Shown here piece by piece: positions 1-4,177 of a stretch of DNA of 5,657 nucleotides. Within the stretch, counting starts at the first letter, position 1. Every line of letters begins with the position of its first letter. The position numbers and the translations under genes were made by a program. A model generated the notes under the pieces. The model saw only the letters and a program-made list of their open reading frames with translations. It did not search any database and was not told the origin of the DNA. The DNA is from Clostridia bacterium (lineage in GTDB: Bacteria; Bacillota; Clostridia; UMGS1810), in contig JAEDEG010000146.1 in NCBI GenBank assembly GCA_016293435.1, forward strand, positions 1-5,657, written 5' to 3'.

Positions 1-72
1 CCTTAGCTCAGTCGGTAGAGCGCATGACTGTTAATCATGATGTCGTTGGTTCGAGTCCAACAGGGGGAGCCA
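1..72 (+). tRNA. tRNA-Asn (GTT), 5' end cut by window edge
   Basis: The D arm (GCTC...GAGC), anticodon stem CATGA/TCATG with loop CTGTTAA, and T arm GTTGG/CCAAC with loop TTCGAGT can all be folded. The anticodon GTT is at 30-32, so it reads Asn codons. The 3' acceptor strand AGGGGGA, discriminator G and an encoded CCA end at 72. Only the last three bases of the 5' acceptor strand (CCT) are inside the window, so about four bases are missing on the left. It lies three bases before tRNA-Glu and is surely cotranscribed with it. Confidence 0.97.
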
Positions 73-75
73 TAT

Positions 76-150
76 GGCTCCGTGGTCAAGCGGTTAAGAC
101 ACCGCCCTTTCACGGCGGTAACAGGGGTTCAATTCCCCTCGGAGTCACCA
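76..150 (+). tRNA. tRNA-Glu (TTC)
   Basis: This is a complete 75-base cloverleaf. The acceptor stem GGCTCCG/CGGAGTC has one G-U pair. The anticodon stem CCGCC/GGCGG carries loop CTTTCAC with anticodon TTC at 109-111. The T arm is AGGGG/CCCCT with loop TTCAATT. The discriminator is A, and CCA is encoded at 148-150. It follows tRNA-Asn by three bases, an Asn-Glu order also familiar from Firmicutes tRNA clusters. The terminator hairpin begins at the last base of the CCA. Confidence 0.98.
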
Positions 151-196
151 AAATAACGAGATGATTTTACTGTCAGTAAGGTCATCTCGTTATTTT
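150..196 (+). terminator. Terminator hairpin of the tRNA operon
   Basis: The arms AAAATAACGAGATGA (150-164) and its exact reverse complement (182-196) form a perfect 15-base stem. The 17-base loop holds a further small TTACT/AGTAA inverted repeat. The right arm ends in TTATTTTA, which serves as the U-rich release tract. The left arm begins at the final A of the tRNA-Glu CCA, so the hairpin ends the tRNA transcript. It is symmetrical and could also stop transcription coming from the other side. Confidence 0.85.
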
Positions 197-307
197 ATGC
201 GGTTTTCAGCGGTTTAAGAAAAAATTTTTTTGACGGCAAATCGTTTACTGTCAAATATTTTTTTCTGAACTTGAACCGCAGTCCTAAATTCAATATCAAT
301 TCCAAAG
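197..307. other. Short non-coding stretch between two terminators
   Basis: I see no believable coding sequence here: the only open frame would start at TTG without a ribosome binding site and runs through the following terminator and IS end. The stretch holds the A/T tract and possible promoter around 219-258, then about 50 bases of unassigned sequence leading to the terminator at 308. Confidence 0.5.
230..258 (+). promoter_or_regulatory. Possible weak promoter (TTGACG...AAATAT)
   Basis: TTGACG at 230-235 is followed after 17 bases by AAATAT at 253-258, and preceded by an A/T tract (A run then T run, 219-230) that could act as an UP element. The -35 is one base off consensus but the -10 is poor. 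TTTGAC (229-234) and GTCAAA (250-255) also form an inverted repeat across it. It is listed because an intrinsic terminator lies just 50 bases downstream. It could equally be a relic. Confidence 0.25.
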
Positions 308-335
308 CACAGAGTAAATCGCTCTGTGTTTTTTT
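308..335 (+). terminator. Intrinsic terminator
   Basis: A perfect 7-base stem CACAGAG (308-314) / CTCTGTG (322-328) has a 7-base loop and is followed at once by seven T (329-335). This is a textbook Rho-independent terminator on the plus strand. No convincing gene lies between the tRNA terminator at 196 and this one. It therefore ends either a very short transcript starting near 265 or a gene whose body has been lost. It also sits directly left of the IS200-like end and would shield that element from read-through. Confidence 0.85.
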
Positions 336-345
336 GCGTAACAAA

Positions 346-368
346 AACCATCGGCAATGCCGGTGGTT
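346..368 (+). repeat. IS200-type left-end hairpin
   Basis: AACCATCGGC (346-355) pairs with GCCGGTGGTT (359-368) around a 3-base loop AAT, with one T-G wobble. In the IS200/IS605 family, imperfect subterminal hairpins of this kind are what TnpA recognises on single-stranded DNA. That role here is inferred from family knowledge. The spacing ahead of the transposase leader fits. Confidence 0.7.
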
Positions 369-401
369 CCAAAATGCTTTAGCTATGAGTGGTGAAAAAC
401 A

Positions 402-460
402 TCCTCCTTTGATTTATTTCGGCGGTTGGCTAGACCCGCCTCAATTATATCAAAGGAGGA
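402..460 (+). promoter_or_regulatory. Hairpin sequestering the tnpA ribosome binding site
   Basis: TCCTCCTTTGAT (402-413) is the exact reverse complement of ATCAAAGGAGGA (449-460). The right arm contains the whole Shine-Dalgarno sequence AAAGGAGGA, eight bases before the tnpA ATG at 469. A second stem GGCGG (421-425) / CCGCC (436-440) stacks inside. In mRNA this hides the ribosome binding site. In IS200 such a leader structure is known to hold transposase translation down. The control element is intact although the coding sequence it governs is truncated. Confidence 0.8.
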
Positions 461-468
461 ATCAAGTA

Positions 469-567
469 ATGAAACTTGACACAGAAAGTTCATCACATAC
501 ACGCTGGAATTGCAAGTATCACATAGTATTTGCACCGAAATATCGTCGACAAGTAATATATGTATGA
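469..567 (+). pseudogene. tnpA: IS200/IS605 Y1 transposase, N-terminal fragment
   Basis: The ATG at 469 follows AAAGGAGGA with an 8-base spacer and opens a 32-codon reading frame ending in TGA at 565-567. Residues 10-29 include the H-T-R-W-N-C-K-Y-H-I-V-F-A-P-K-Y-R-R string, the hallmark N-terminus of IS200-type TnpA. TnpA makes single-strand cuts and rejoinings with a catalytic tyrosine and an HUH metal-binding motif. The full protein is about 130-155 residues. The HUH motif and the tyrosine lie in the missing part, so the peptide is not a working transposase. The last two codons come from, or abut, the second insertion sequence. Confidence 0.85.
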
Positions 568-610
568 ACCATAGTCAAGTAAGTAGACACAAAAAAGTAT
601 AAAATTTTCC

Positions 611-636
611 GGGAGCAGGTTAAGGGTTCTGCTCCC
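611..636 (-). terminator. Hairpin at the end of the transposase remnant
   Basis: GGGAGCA (611-617) and TGCTCCC (630-636) form a perfect 7-base stem with a 12-base loop that contains the transposase stop codon. On the minus strand it is followed by GGAAAATTTTATACTTTTTT, a loosely T-rich tract. It could be a weak terminator at the 3' end of the old transposase gene or a structure at the IS end. Confidence 0.4.
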
Positions 637-710
637 AATATAAAGCCTCCGCTTCATTGGGAGTAAGCATATGAAGTGTGCCATCTTGTTTGCAATATTC
701 AGTCTGTTTT
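620..710 (-). pseudogene. Probable transposase C-terminal fragment
   Basis: On the minus strand one frame reads, from about 710 down to a TAA at 620-622, K-Q-T-E-Y-C-K-Q-D-G-T-L-H-M-L-T-P-N-E-A-E-A-L-Y-W-E-Q-N-P, with no internal stop. The L-T-P-x-E-x-x-x-L-Y pattern close to the C-terminus resembles the tail of DDE transposases of IS3/IS481 type (GLTPxEyxxx), but is not enough to name a family. There is no start codon with a ribosome binding site, and a stop (734-736) closes the frame upstream. It is a scrap, not a gene. A different minus frame (493-684) is open by chance and was discarded. Confidence 0.4.
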
Positions 711-733
711 GCCGTTAAGAGACTCTTAACGGC
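711..733. repeat. Perfect palindrome GCCGTTAAGAG-A-CTCTTAACGGC
   Basis: The 11-base arms at 711-721 and 723-733 are exact reverse complements separated by a single A. The core AACGG/CCGTT motif recurs at 738-742, 763-767, 789-793 and 815-819, in both orientations. The palindrome marks the place where similarity to the transposase remnant ends and the 3' flank of the XRE gene begins. No T tract follows, so it is not a standard terminator. It could be a deletion scar or a binding site. Confidence 0.6.
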
Positions 734-775
734 TCATAACGGGTTTTAAACATTTTGTTGGGAACGGTTTGCGGG

Positions 776-823
776 CAAAAAAGAAAAACCGTTAAGACAG
801 CAAAATTTTGCCTAAACGGCTTT
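776..823 (-). terminator. Terminator of the XRE regulator gene
   Basis: On the minus strand, AAAGCCGTT (823-815) pairs with AACGGTTTT (793-785) with one G-U pair, directly after the XRE stop codon at 826-824. An inner palindrome GCAAAATTTTGC (811-800) adds a second hairpin inside the loop. The transcript then runs into a T-rich tract (788-775, TTTTTCTTTTTTGC in minus sense). The right-hand arm AAACCGTT (786-793) can alternatively pair with AACGGTTT at 763-770, a competing hairpin. Confidence 0.65.
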
Positions 824-1162
824 TCATAATTTATCAATATTTTCAGCTAATATTTTTACAACCGAATACAAGCGGTTATATTTATCATTGTTTACATTGT
901 CAATAGCGTTGAAAATACCTGACAATTTTTTATCAGCAGAATTTGAAATATCAAGGAGCAGATAATCTGTACTGACCTTTAAAACCTCAGATATAGTTAT
1001 CAAGGACTCAATCGACAATGCGCGTGTTCCTCGCTCAATATGACCTATATGGGCAGTAGATAAATCGCAGGCTTCAGCTAATTGTTCCTGTGTCAAATGT
1101 TTCTGTTTTCTTGCTCTGCGGATTCGTTCCCCTAAAGCAGCATAATCAAACTCACTTTTCAT
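824..1162 (-). CDS. XRE-family helix-turn-helix transcriptional regulator
   Basis: This is a 112-residue cytoplasmic DNA-binding protein. Residues about 9-64 form a classic Cro/C1 (HTH_3) domain: L-G-E-R-I-R-R-A-R-K-Q-K at the front, then L-T-Q-E-Q-L-A-E-A-C-D-L-S as helix 2 and turn. S-T-A-H-I-G-H-I-E-R-G-T-R is the recognition helix, and the closing helices are L-S-I-E-S-L-I-T-I-S-E-V-L and V-S-T-D-Y-L-L. The remaining 45 residues are polar and helical, probably for dimerisation. I chose the ATG at 1162 because AAAGG (1177-1173) precedes it at a normal distance; an in-frame TTG at 1186 would include that ribosome binding site in the coding sequence. It is divergent from the operon starting at 1303, with 140 bases between, so it probably represses that promoter, its own, or both. 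A terminator follows its stop immediately. The inducer and exact target are unknown. Confidence 0.9.
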   Translation of the reverse strand: MKSEFDYAALGERIRRARKQKHLTQEQLAEACDLSTAHIGHIERGTRALSIESLITISEVLKVSTDYLLLDISNSADKKLSGIFNAIDNVNNDKYNRLYSVVKILAENIDKL

Positions 1163-1185
1163 CAATTCACTACCTTTCAGTATCA

Positions 1186-1214
1186 ATTGTATACCATCAG
1201 TTAAGATTTATTAA
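1186..1214 (-). promoter_or_regulatory. Probable promoter of the XRE gene
   Basis: On the minus strand TTAATA (1214-1209, four of six consensus bases) lies 17 bases before TACAAT (1191-1186, five of six). Transcription would start near 1179, giving a leader of under 20 bases that still holds the AAAGG ribosome binding site. It is the best pair of boxes in this gap, but the -35 is weak. Confidence 0.4.
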
Positions 1215-1217
1215 GAT
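1201..1217. promoter_or_regulatory. Candidate operator: TTAAGAT direct repeat
   Basis: TTAAGAT occurs at 1201-1207 and again at 1211-1217, a spacing of ten bases or one helical turn. The pair overlaps the -35 region proposed for the XRE gene and sits 18 bases upstream of the -35 of the divergent operon. That is a fitting place for an autoregulating XRE repressor. XRE operators are usually inverted repeats, so this is only a candidate. Confidence 0.25.
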
Positions 1218-1234
1218 ATTAGCAGAATTAAATG

Positions 1235-1263
1235 TTGACTGATAGCATTATTTGTGATATAAT
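1235..1263 (+). promoter_or_regulatory. Strong sigma-A type promoter, divergent from the XRE gene
   Basis: TTGACT (1235-1240) and a perfect TATAAT (1258-1263) are separated by exactly 17 bases. The predicted start is near 1270. It leads into an AAGGAGGG ribosome binding site (1285-1292) ten bases before the ATG at 1303. It should drive the broken gene and, through the ATGA overlap, the secreted protein at 1745. This is the clearest promoter in the window. Confidence 0.85.
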
Positions 1264-1302
1264 AATTTAAAAATATAAGCGTACAAGGAGGGTTGTTTTG
1301 TC

Positions 1303-1748
1303 ATGAGAGTTTGGGAAATAGGAGCAAATCACGGTGAAGAAAATGCTGCAGGCAAATTTTTGAGTGAAGGAATAGTAAATATTGTCAGGAGTGTTGAAGA
1401 CGCACCTGATTTATACGCTATGATATTAGATAATCGGGACGAATGATATTGTGCATATAAAATTATTTGTTTGTGCCGAATAACCGACAGCTTAATATTT
1501 ACGCTGTAGGCATAGTTGAAGAAGCTGTCAACGCGGACAAAGAAGTTAATGTTTCGTGGTTTGCGGATTTGACTTAAAAACCGGTTAAAATTTCTCTTAA
1601 CGATATAAAAGAAAAGAACAATGTATATTCAAACACTTTATATAGGGAATACAACGAAAAAAGTACAGAAAAATTGTTAGACTACATTAAAAAATATCGG
1701 AAGAATGATAAGAAAAAATTAAAGAAGTATCGGAGTGATAATACATGA
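1303..1748 (+). pseudogene. Broken gene (about 148 codons), possible PUA/EVE-like protein
   Basis: The ATG at 1303 has an excellent ribosome binding site and promoter. The first frame runs 47 codons (start M-R-V-W-E-I-G-A-N-H-G-E-E-N) to a TGA at 1444-1446. Protein-like sequence continues in the +2 frame (D-I-V-H-I-K-L-F-V-C-A-E, 1445-1480). It then moves to the +3 frame (R-Q-L-N-I-Y-A-V-G-I-V-E-E-A, from 1485), which meets a TAA at 1575-1577 after W-F-A-D-L-T. It goes on as K-P-V-K-I-S-L-N-D-I-K and a lysine-rich tail to TGA at 1746-1748. That is two frameshifts plus one stop in one ancestral gene. The last codon overlaps the ATG of the next gene by ATGA, so the two were translationally coupled. 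The order W-x-I-x-A, F-L-S-E-G-I-V, D-I-V-x-I-K, I-Y-A-V-G-I-V, V-S-W-F recalls PUA/EVE-like domains found at the N-terminus of restriction-type proteins. This is recollection of a pattern, not a match I could test. The 47-residue peptide may still be made. Confidence 0.65.
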
Positions 1749-3814
1749 AAAAATTATTTATTACAATTTCGGTCTTGCTATTAATGCTTATGTGTTCAAT
1801 ATCTGTAAGTGCAATAAGCGGCGAAGGAACAGAAGAAAATCCGTTTCTGATTGAAACAGAGGAAGATTTTTTGCTGATAGGATATTTTCCGGAGCAAACT
1901 TTTAAACTTGTGGCAGATATATCCGTAAACACAACATTAGACAGTTTTAATGGGGTGTTAGATGGTTCAGGTTTTAAAGTTACAACCACTAAGGACTATA
2001 TTTTTTTGAATAATTCAGGGGAAATTACTAATTTATCAATAAGCGGTGGAAATATTGCTTCAGTAAATTTAGAGAGTGGAAATATAGAAAATTGTACGGC
2101 AACAGATACAGTTATTGTAACAACAAATGACGGAACGCTTTGCAATATTCAATCAAATACAAATATTACAAAAAATAATAATGGAATAATTAAAAAATGC
2201 TTAACATCGTCAGGTCATGTTGCGGTCAATAATTATGCAAACGGAATTATTTCTAATTGTTTAGAAAGTTTACATATTGCTGACAATAATTGCGGATTGA
2301 TAGAAAGCTGTTCTTCAATAAGTGGTTATCTTGTAAATAACAATACAGGTATCATTATAAATTCTTCAACAACAAATTATTTTTTAGCTTCATCTAATGA
2401 AGGTACGATAAAAAGCAGTTTTTCTACCGGAAATAAAACAATAGATAATAAAGCGGCTTTTGTAATTTCGAATCATGGTACTATTGATTTATGTTATTCT
2501 GACTTAGATATTGACCATTACTATTATAACGGAGTTACTTACACAAACTTTAACTATGTTACAGGTGGTCTTGTAGCATATAATTACGGAACAATCTATA
2601 GAAGTTTCTATGAAGGAACCGTTGATGTTGGAGTAAAAGTTTTAAGCCATAAAGAAAATGGAATTAATACATGTTACATAGGTGGTATTGCAGGAAAAAA
2701 TAATGGATATATACGCAATTGTTATTCTAAAGGTAATCTTCAAGCAACATTTACCTCTGTGTCGAACACTAACTATTTATATGGTGATTCGTATTTATGG
2801 ATTGCAGCTATTACAGCAACAGGCGGAAACGTGGAGAATTGTTATTCTAACATGAAAATTGCAGCGACTACACATGAAGATAGGTTTTTCGATATGACTG
2901 TATATGCATATGGAATTGCAGGAAACAGCCAAATTAAAAATTGCTATTATGCAGGCAATGATATATCTTTAGACGGCACTTATTATGCTTCAACCCAAAC
3001 AACAATTGGGACAACACAGTGGTACCAAAAGTCGTTTTCTAAAACTGTAATAGCAGGTTGCGGAGGTATTTTTGAAGACAATTCAATAGAAAATAGTTAT
3101 TACTTATCCGATTCACCGTTTGAGGATGATTCCACCTGTGGCACACCTGCCTCTGCCTCAATAATGAAAATGCAAATTCTTTATACTGATTGGGATTTTG
3201 ATACAGTATGGGCTATAGATTCTGAAACAAATGACGGATATCCTTATTTACAATGGCAACCAAAAGAGGAAGAACCGGAGGAAATAATAAGTGTGGAATC
3301 CCTTAGTGTGGATAAAGATGAAATAGTATTAAAGGTCAATGAAACAATAAAATTGACTGCCGCTATATCACCGAGTAATGCGACTAATAAAAATGTAACC
3401 TGGAGTTCATCAAATACTAATGTTGTAACTGTTGATAATGGCGTAATAAGTGCAGTAGGTGAAGGAAGCGCAACCATAGTAATAAAAACCGAAGATGGTG
3501 GACACATTGCTTTATGTTCAGTAGAAGTACTGGGAATAATGATTAAAAATACAGAAATGAATATCAATAATTACAATAAAGCAAATGATACTGTTTCTTT
3601 CGATATCAATTTATCTTCACCAACAGATATAACAGGAACAGTTTTAGTAGTGCTATACAATAAAAACGACACAATAGTTGCTATAAAAACATATACTCCC
3701 TCATCTGAAATAAATGTATTACTTGATTCTACAGAAAGTAACTATATTAAAGTTATGTGGTGGGATATGAATACATTGATTCCATTAACAGATTATATTC
3801 AAATAGATTTATAA
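1745..3814 (+). CDS. Secreted GLUG beta-helix and Big_2 domain surface protein
   Basis: A 689-residue exported protein. Residues 1-23 are a signal peptide (M-K-K, hydrophobic core, cleavage expected after V-S-A). C17 is not in a lipobox, so a lipoprotein is unlikely. Residues 24-45 (G-E-G-T-E-E-N-P-F-L-I) are the lead-in typical of GLUG proteins. Residues about 60-460 are a repeat region with an N-x-G-x-I-x-x-C/S pattern at roughly 92, 112, 130, 147, 167, 184, 202, 220, 245, 282, 321, 361, 396 and 447. Full GLUG motifs appear near 272-290 and 311-330 (G-G-I-A-G-K-N-N-G-Y-I-R-N-C-Y-S). Such repeats build a right-handed beta-helix. W-A-I-D...G-Y-P-Y-L-Q-W (489-504) closes it, and an acidic linker follows. 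Residues 516-595 form a bacterial Ig-like (Big_2) domain. The last 90 residues are a beta-rich domain with K-V-M-W-W-D-M-N-T-L-I-P-L, resembling C-terminal modules of clostridial extracellular proteins. There is no LPxTG motif, SLH domain or membrane anchor. The start ATG has GGAG nine bases upstream and overlaps the preceding stop (ATGA). Adhesion or glycan binding is plausible but unproven. Confidence 0.9.
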   Translation: MKKLFITISVLLLMLMCSISVSAISGEGTEENPFLIETEEDFLLIGYFPEQTFKLVADISVNTTLDSFNGVLDGSGFKVTTTKDYIFLNNSGEITNLSISGGNIASVNLESGNIENCTATDTVIVTTNDGTLCNIQSNTNITKNNNGIIKKCLTSSGHVAVNNYANGIISNCLESLHIADNNCGLIESCSSISGYLVNNNTGIIINSSTTNYFLASSNEGTIKSSFSTGNKTIDNKAAFVISNHGTIDLCYSDLDIDHYYYNGVTYTNFNYVTGGLVAYNYGTIYRSFYEGTVDVGVKVLSHKENGINTCYIGGIAGKNNGYIRNCYSKGNLQATFTSVSNTNYLYGDSYLWIAAITATGGNVENCYSNMKIAATTHEDRFFDMTVYAYGIAGNSQIKNCYYAGNDISLDGTYYASTQTTIGTTQWYQKSFSKTVIAGCGGIFEDNSIENSYYLSDSPFEDDSTCGTPASASIMKMQILYTDWDFDTVWAIDSETNDGYPYLQWQPKEEEPEEIISVESLSVDKDEIVLKVNETIKLTAAISPSNATNKNVTWSSSNTNVVTVDNGVISAVGEGSATIVIKTEDGGHIALCSVEVLGIMIKNTEMNINNYNKANDTVSFDINLSSPTDITGTVLVVLYNKNDTIVAIKTYTPSSEINVLLDSTESNYIKVMWWDMNTLIPLTDYIQIDL

Positions 3815-3927
3815 TTTTTCAAACTTTGAATAAGAAGCGAACTTCCCCGCCTGAATTTTTGGGAGTTTTGGCAGCTGTCTTACAACAGCGGTTTGCCGTT
3901 ACGGTGTGCCTGTGGAAGTATGCGGTA
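3815..3927. other. Unassigned stretch after the surface protein gene
   Basis: An AT-rich end with a short TTCAAA-C-TTTGAA palindrome (3818-3830) gives way at about 3835 to visibly more GC-rich sequence. GCTGT...ACAGC around 3873-3888 could form a small hairpin. I find no Rho-independent terminator for the preceding gene and no recognisable coding sequence. The composition change probably marks the right-hand edge of the accessory block. Confidence 0.4.
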
Positions 3928-4125
3928 GGAATATATTCATACCTAAGGGCTGCCCCGGACGGAATTGAAGCGACAAAGAAAACTCGTCCGAATGTTGATA
4001 TTTTTGTCGGTGCGCCGGACGAAGAGCAAAACGCACGCAAATATATTGTTCCCGGTTTCGAAGATGCGTGGGACCGGGAATTCAAAAACATAATAAATAA
4101 AAATTTTATATTGGAAGCAAAATAA
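3928..4125 (+). pseudogene. upp: Uracil phosphoribosyltransferase, degraded C-terminal fragment
   Basis: From about 3946 the frame reads A-A-P-D-G-I-E-A-T, then P-N-V-D-I-F-V, then D-E-E-Q-N and Y-I-V-P-G-F-E-D-A-W-D-R-E-F. This is the C-terminus of UPRT (AAPEGI, P-D-V, D-x-x-L-N, YIVPGLGDAGDR-x-F). UPRT makes UMP from uracil and PRPP. Only the last 55 or so of about 210 residues remain. The PRPP-binding loop (DPMLATGGS type) is missing. The conserved G-L-G-D-A-G-D is changed to G-F-E-D-A-W-D, and the frame runs a dozen residues past the usual F-G-T-K end to TAA at 4123-4125. The frame stays open upstream to 3757, inside the surface protein gene, but that part is unrelated. There is no start site, so this is a relic. 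Confidence 0.75.
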
Positions 4126-4160
4126 AGACGGGAAGTATTTTTCTGCCTTTATTTTGTTTC
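4118..4160 (+). terminator. Possible terminator hairpin between upp relic and permease
   Basis: CAAAATAAAG (4118-4127) and CTTTATTTTG (4147-4156) are exact inverted repeats around a 19-base loop, with T-rich sequence in and after the right arm. The left arm contains the stop codon of the upp relic. The stem is almost all A-T, so termination would be weak. It is probably the decayed original terminator of upp. It ends just five bases before the ribosome binding site of the permease. Confidence 0.4.
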
Positions 4161-4177
4161 AGGGGAAGGGGTTTGCT

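Larger units (their letters stand above)
340..567 (+). mobile_element. IS200/IS605-family element, left end and start of tnpA only
   Basis: Visible from left to right are a subterminal imperfect hairpin (346-355 / 359-368), a 5' leader, the SD-sequestering hairpin (402-460), and the first 32 codons of a Y1 transposase. This order (end hairpin, structured leader, tnpA) is that of IS200-type elements, which have no terminal inverted repeats. The element breaks off at about 559-567, where the sequence changes to that of another insertion sequence. The rest of tnpA and the right end are absent from the window, so the copy cannot move by itself. The exact left boundary, near 336-345, is uncertain. 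Confidence 0.8.
566..710 (-). mobile_element. Remnant of a second insertion sequence (unassigned family)
   Basis: The similarity to IS200 tnpA stops abruptly at about 559-567. From there, read on the minus strand, a transposase-like C-terminus ends at 620 and is followed by about 50 bases leading to a motif TGTCTACTTACTTGACTA (plus-strand 575-592), which looks like a terminal inverted repeat. A transposase stop a few tens of bases from the element end is usual for IS elements. The simplest reading is that this element inserted into tnpA and was later deleted from its other side, near the palindrome at 711. The matching other end is not in the window. The family is not certain. Confidence 0.4.

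Noticed and set aside
76..150. tRNA-Glu 3' end as an integration (att) site for the accessory block
   Set aside because: I looked for a second copy of the tRNA 3' sequence further right and found none in the window; no integrase is present.
493..684. Minus-strand open frame of 63 codons
   Set aside because: It crosses two unrelated mobile elements; the neighbouring minus frame carries the transposase-like tail instead.
1303..1600. Programmed frameshifting in the broken gene
   Set aside because: Two shifts in the same direction plus an in-frame stop, without a clear slippery heptamer, fit decay or sequencing error better.
1745..1815. Lipoprotein signal in the surface protein
   Set aside because: The residues before C17 (L-M-L-M) do not fit a lipobox; V-S-A just after is a normal signal peptidase I site.
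1687..1989. Minus-strand open frame opposite the start of the surface protein
   Set aside because: Antisense shadow of a clear signal peptide and repeat region, with no ribosome binding site seen.
3244..3567. Minus-strand open frame of 107 codons
   Set aside because: Antisense shadow of the Big_2 domain, which is well supported on the plus strand.
3819..4091. Minus-strand open frame of 90 codons
   Set aside because: Opposite the upp relic; no recognisable motif.
3757..4125. A 122-codon open frame starting inside the surface protein gene
   Set aside because: Its start has no ribosome binding site and overlaps an intact gene; only the part from about 3928 shows family resemblance (upp), so I list that part as a relic.
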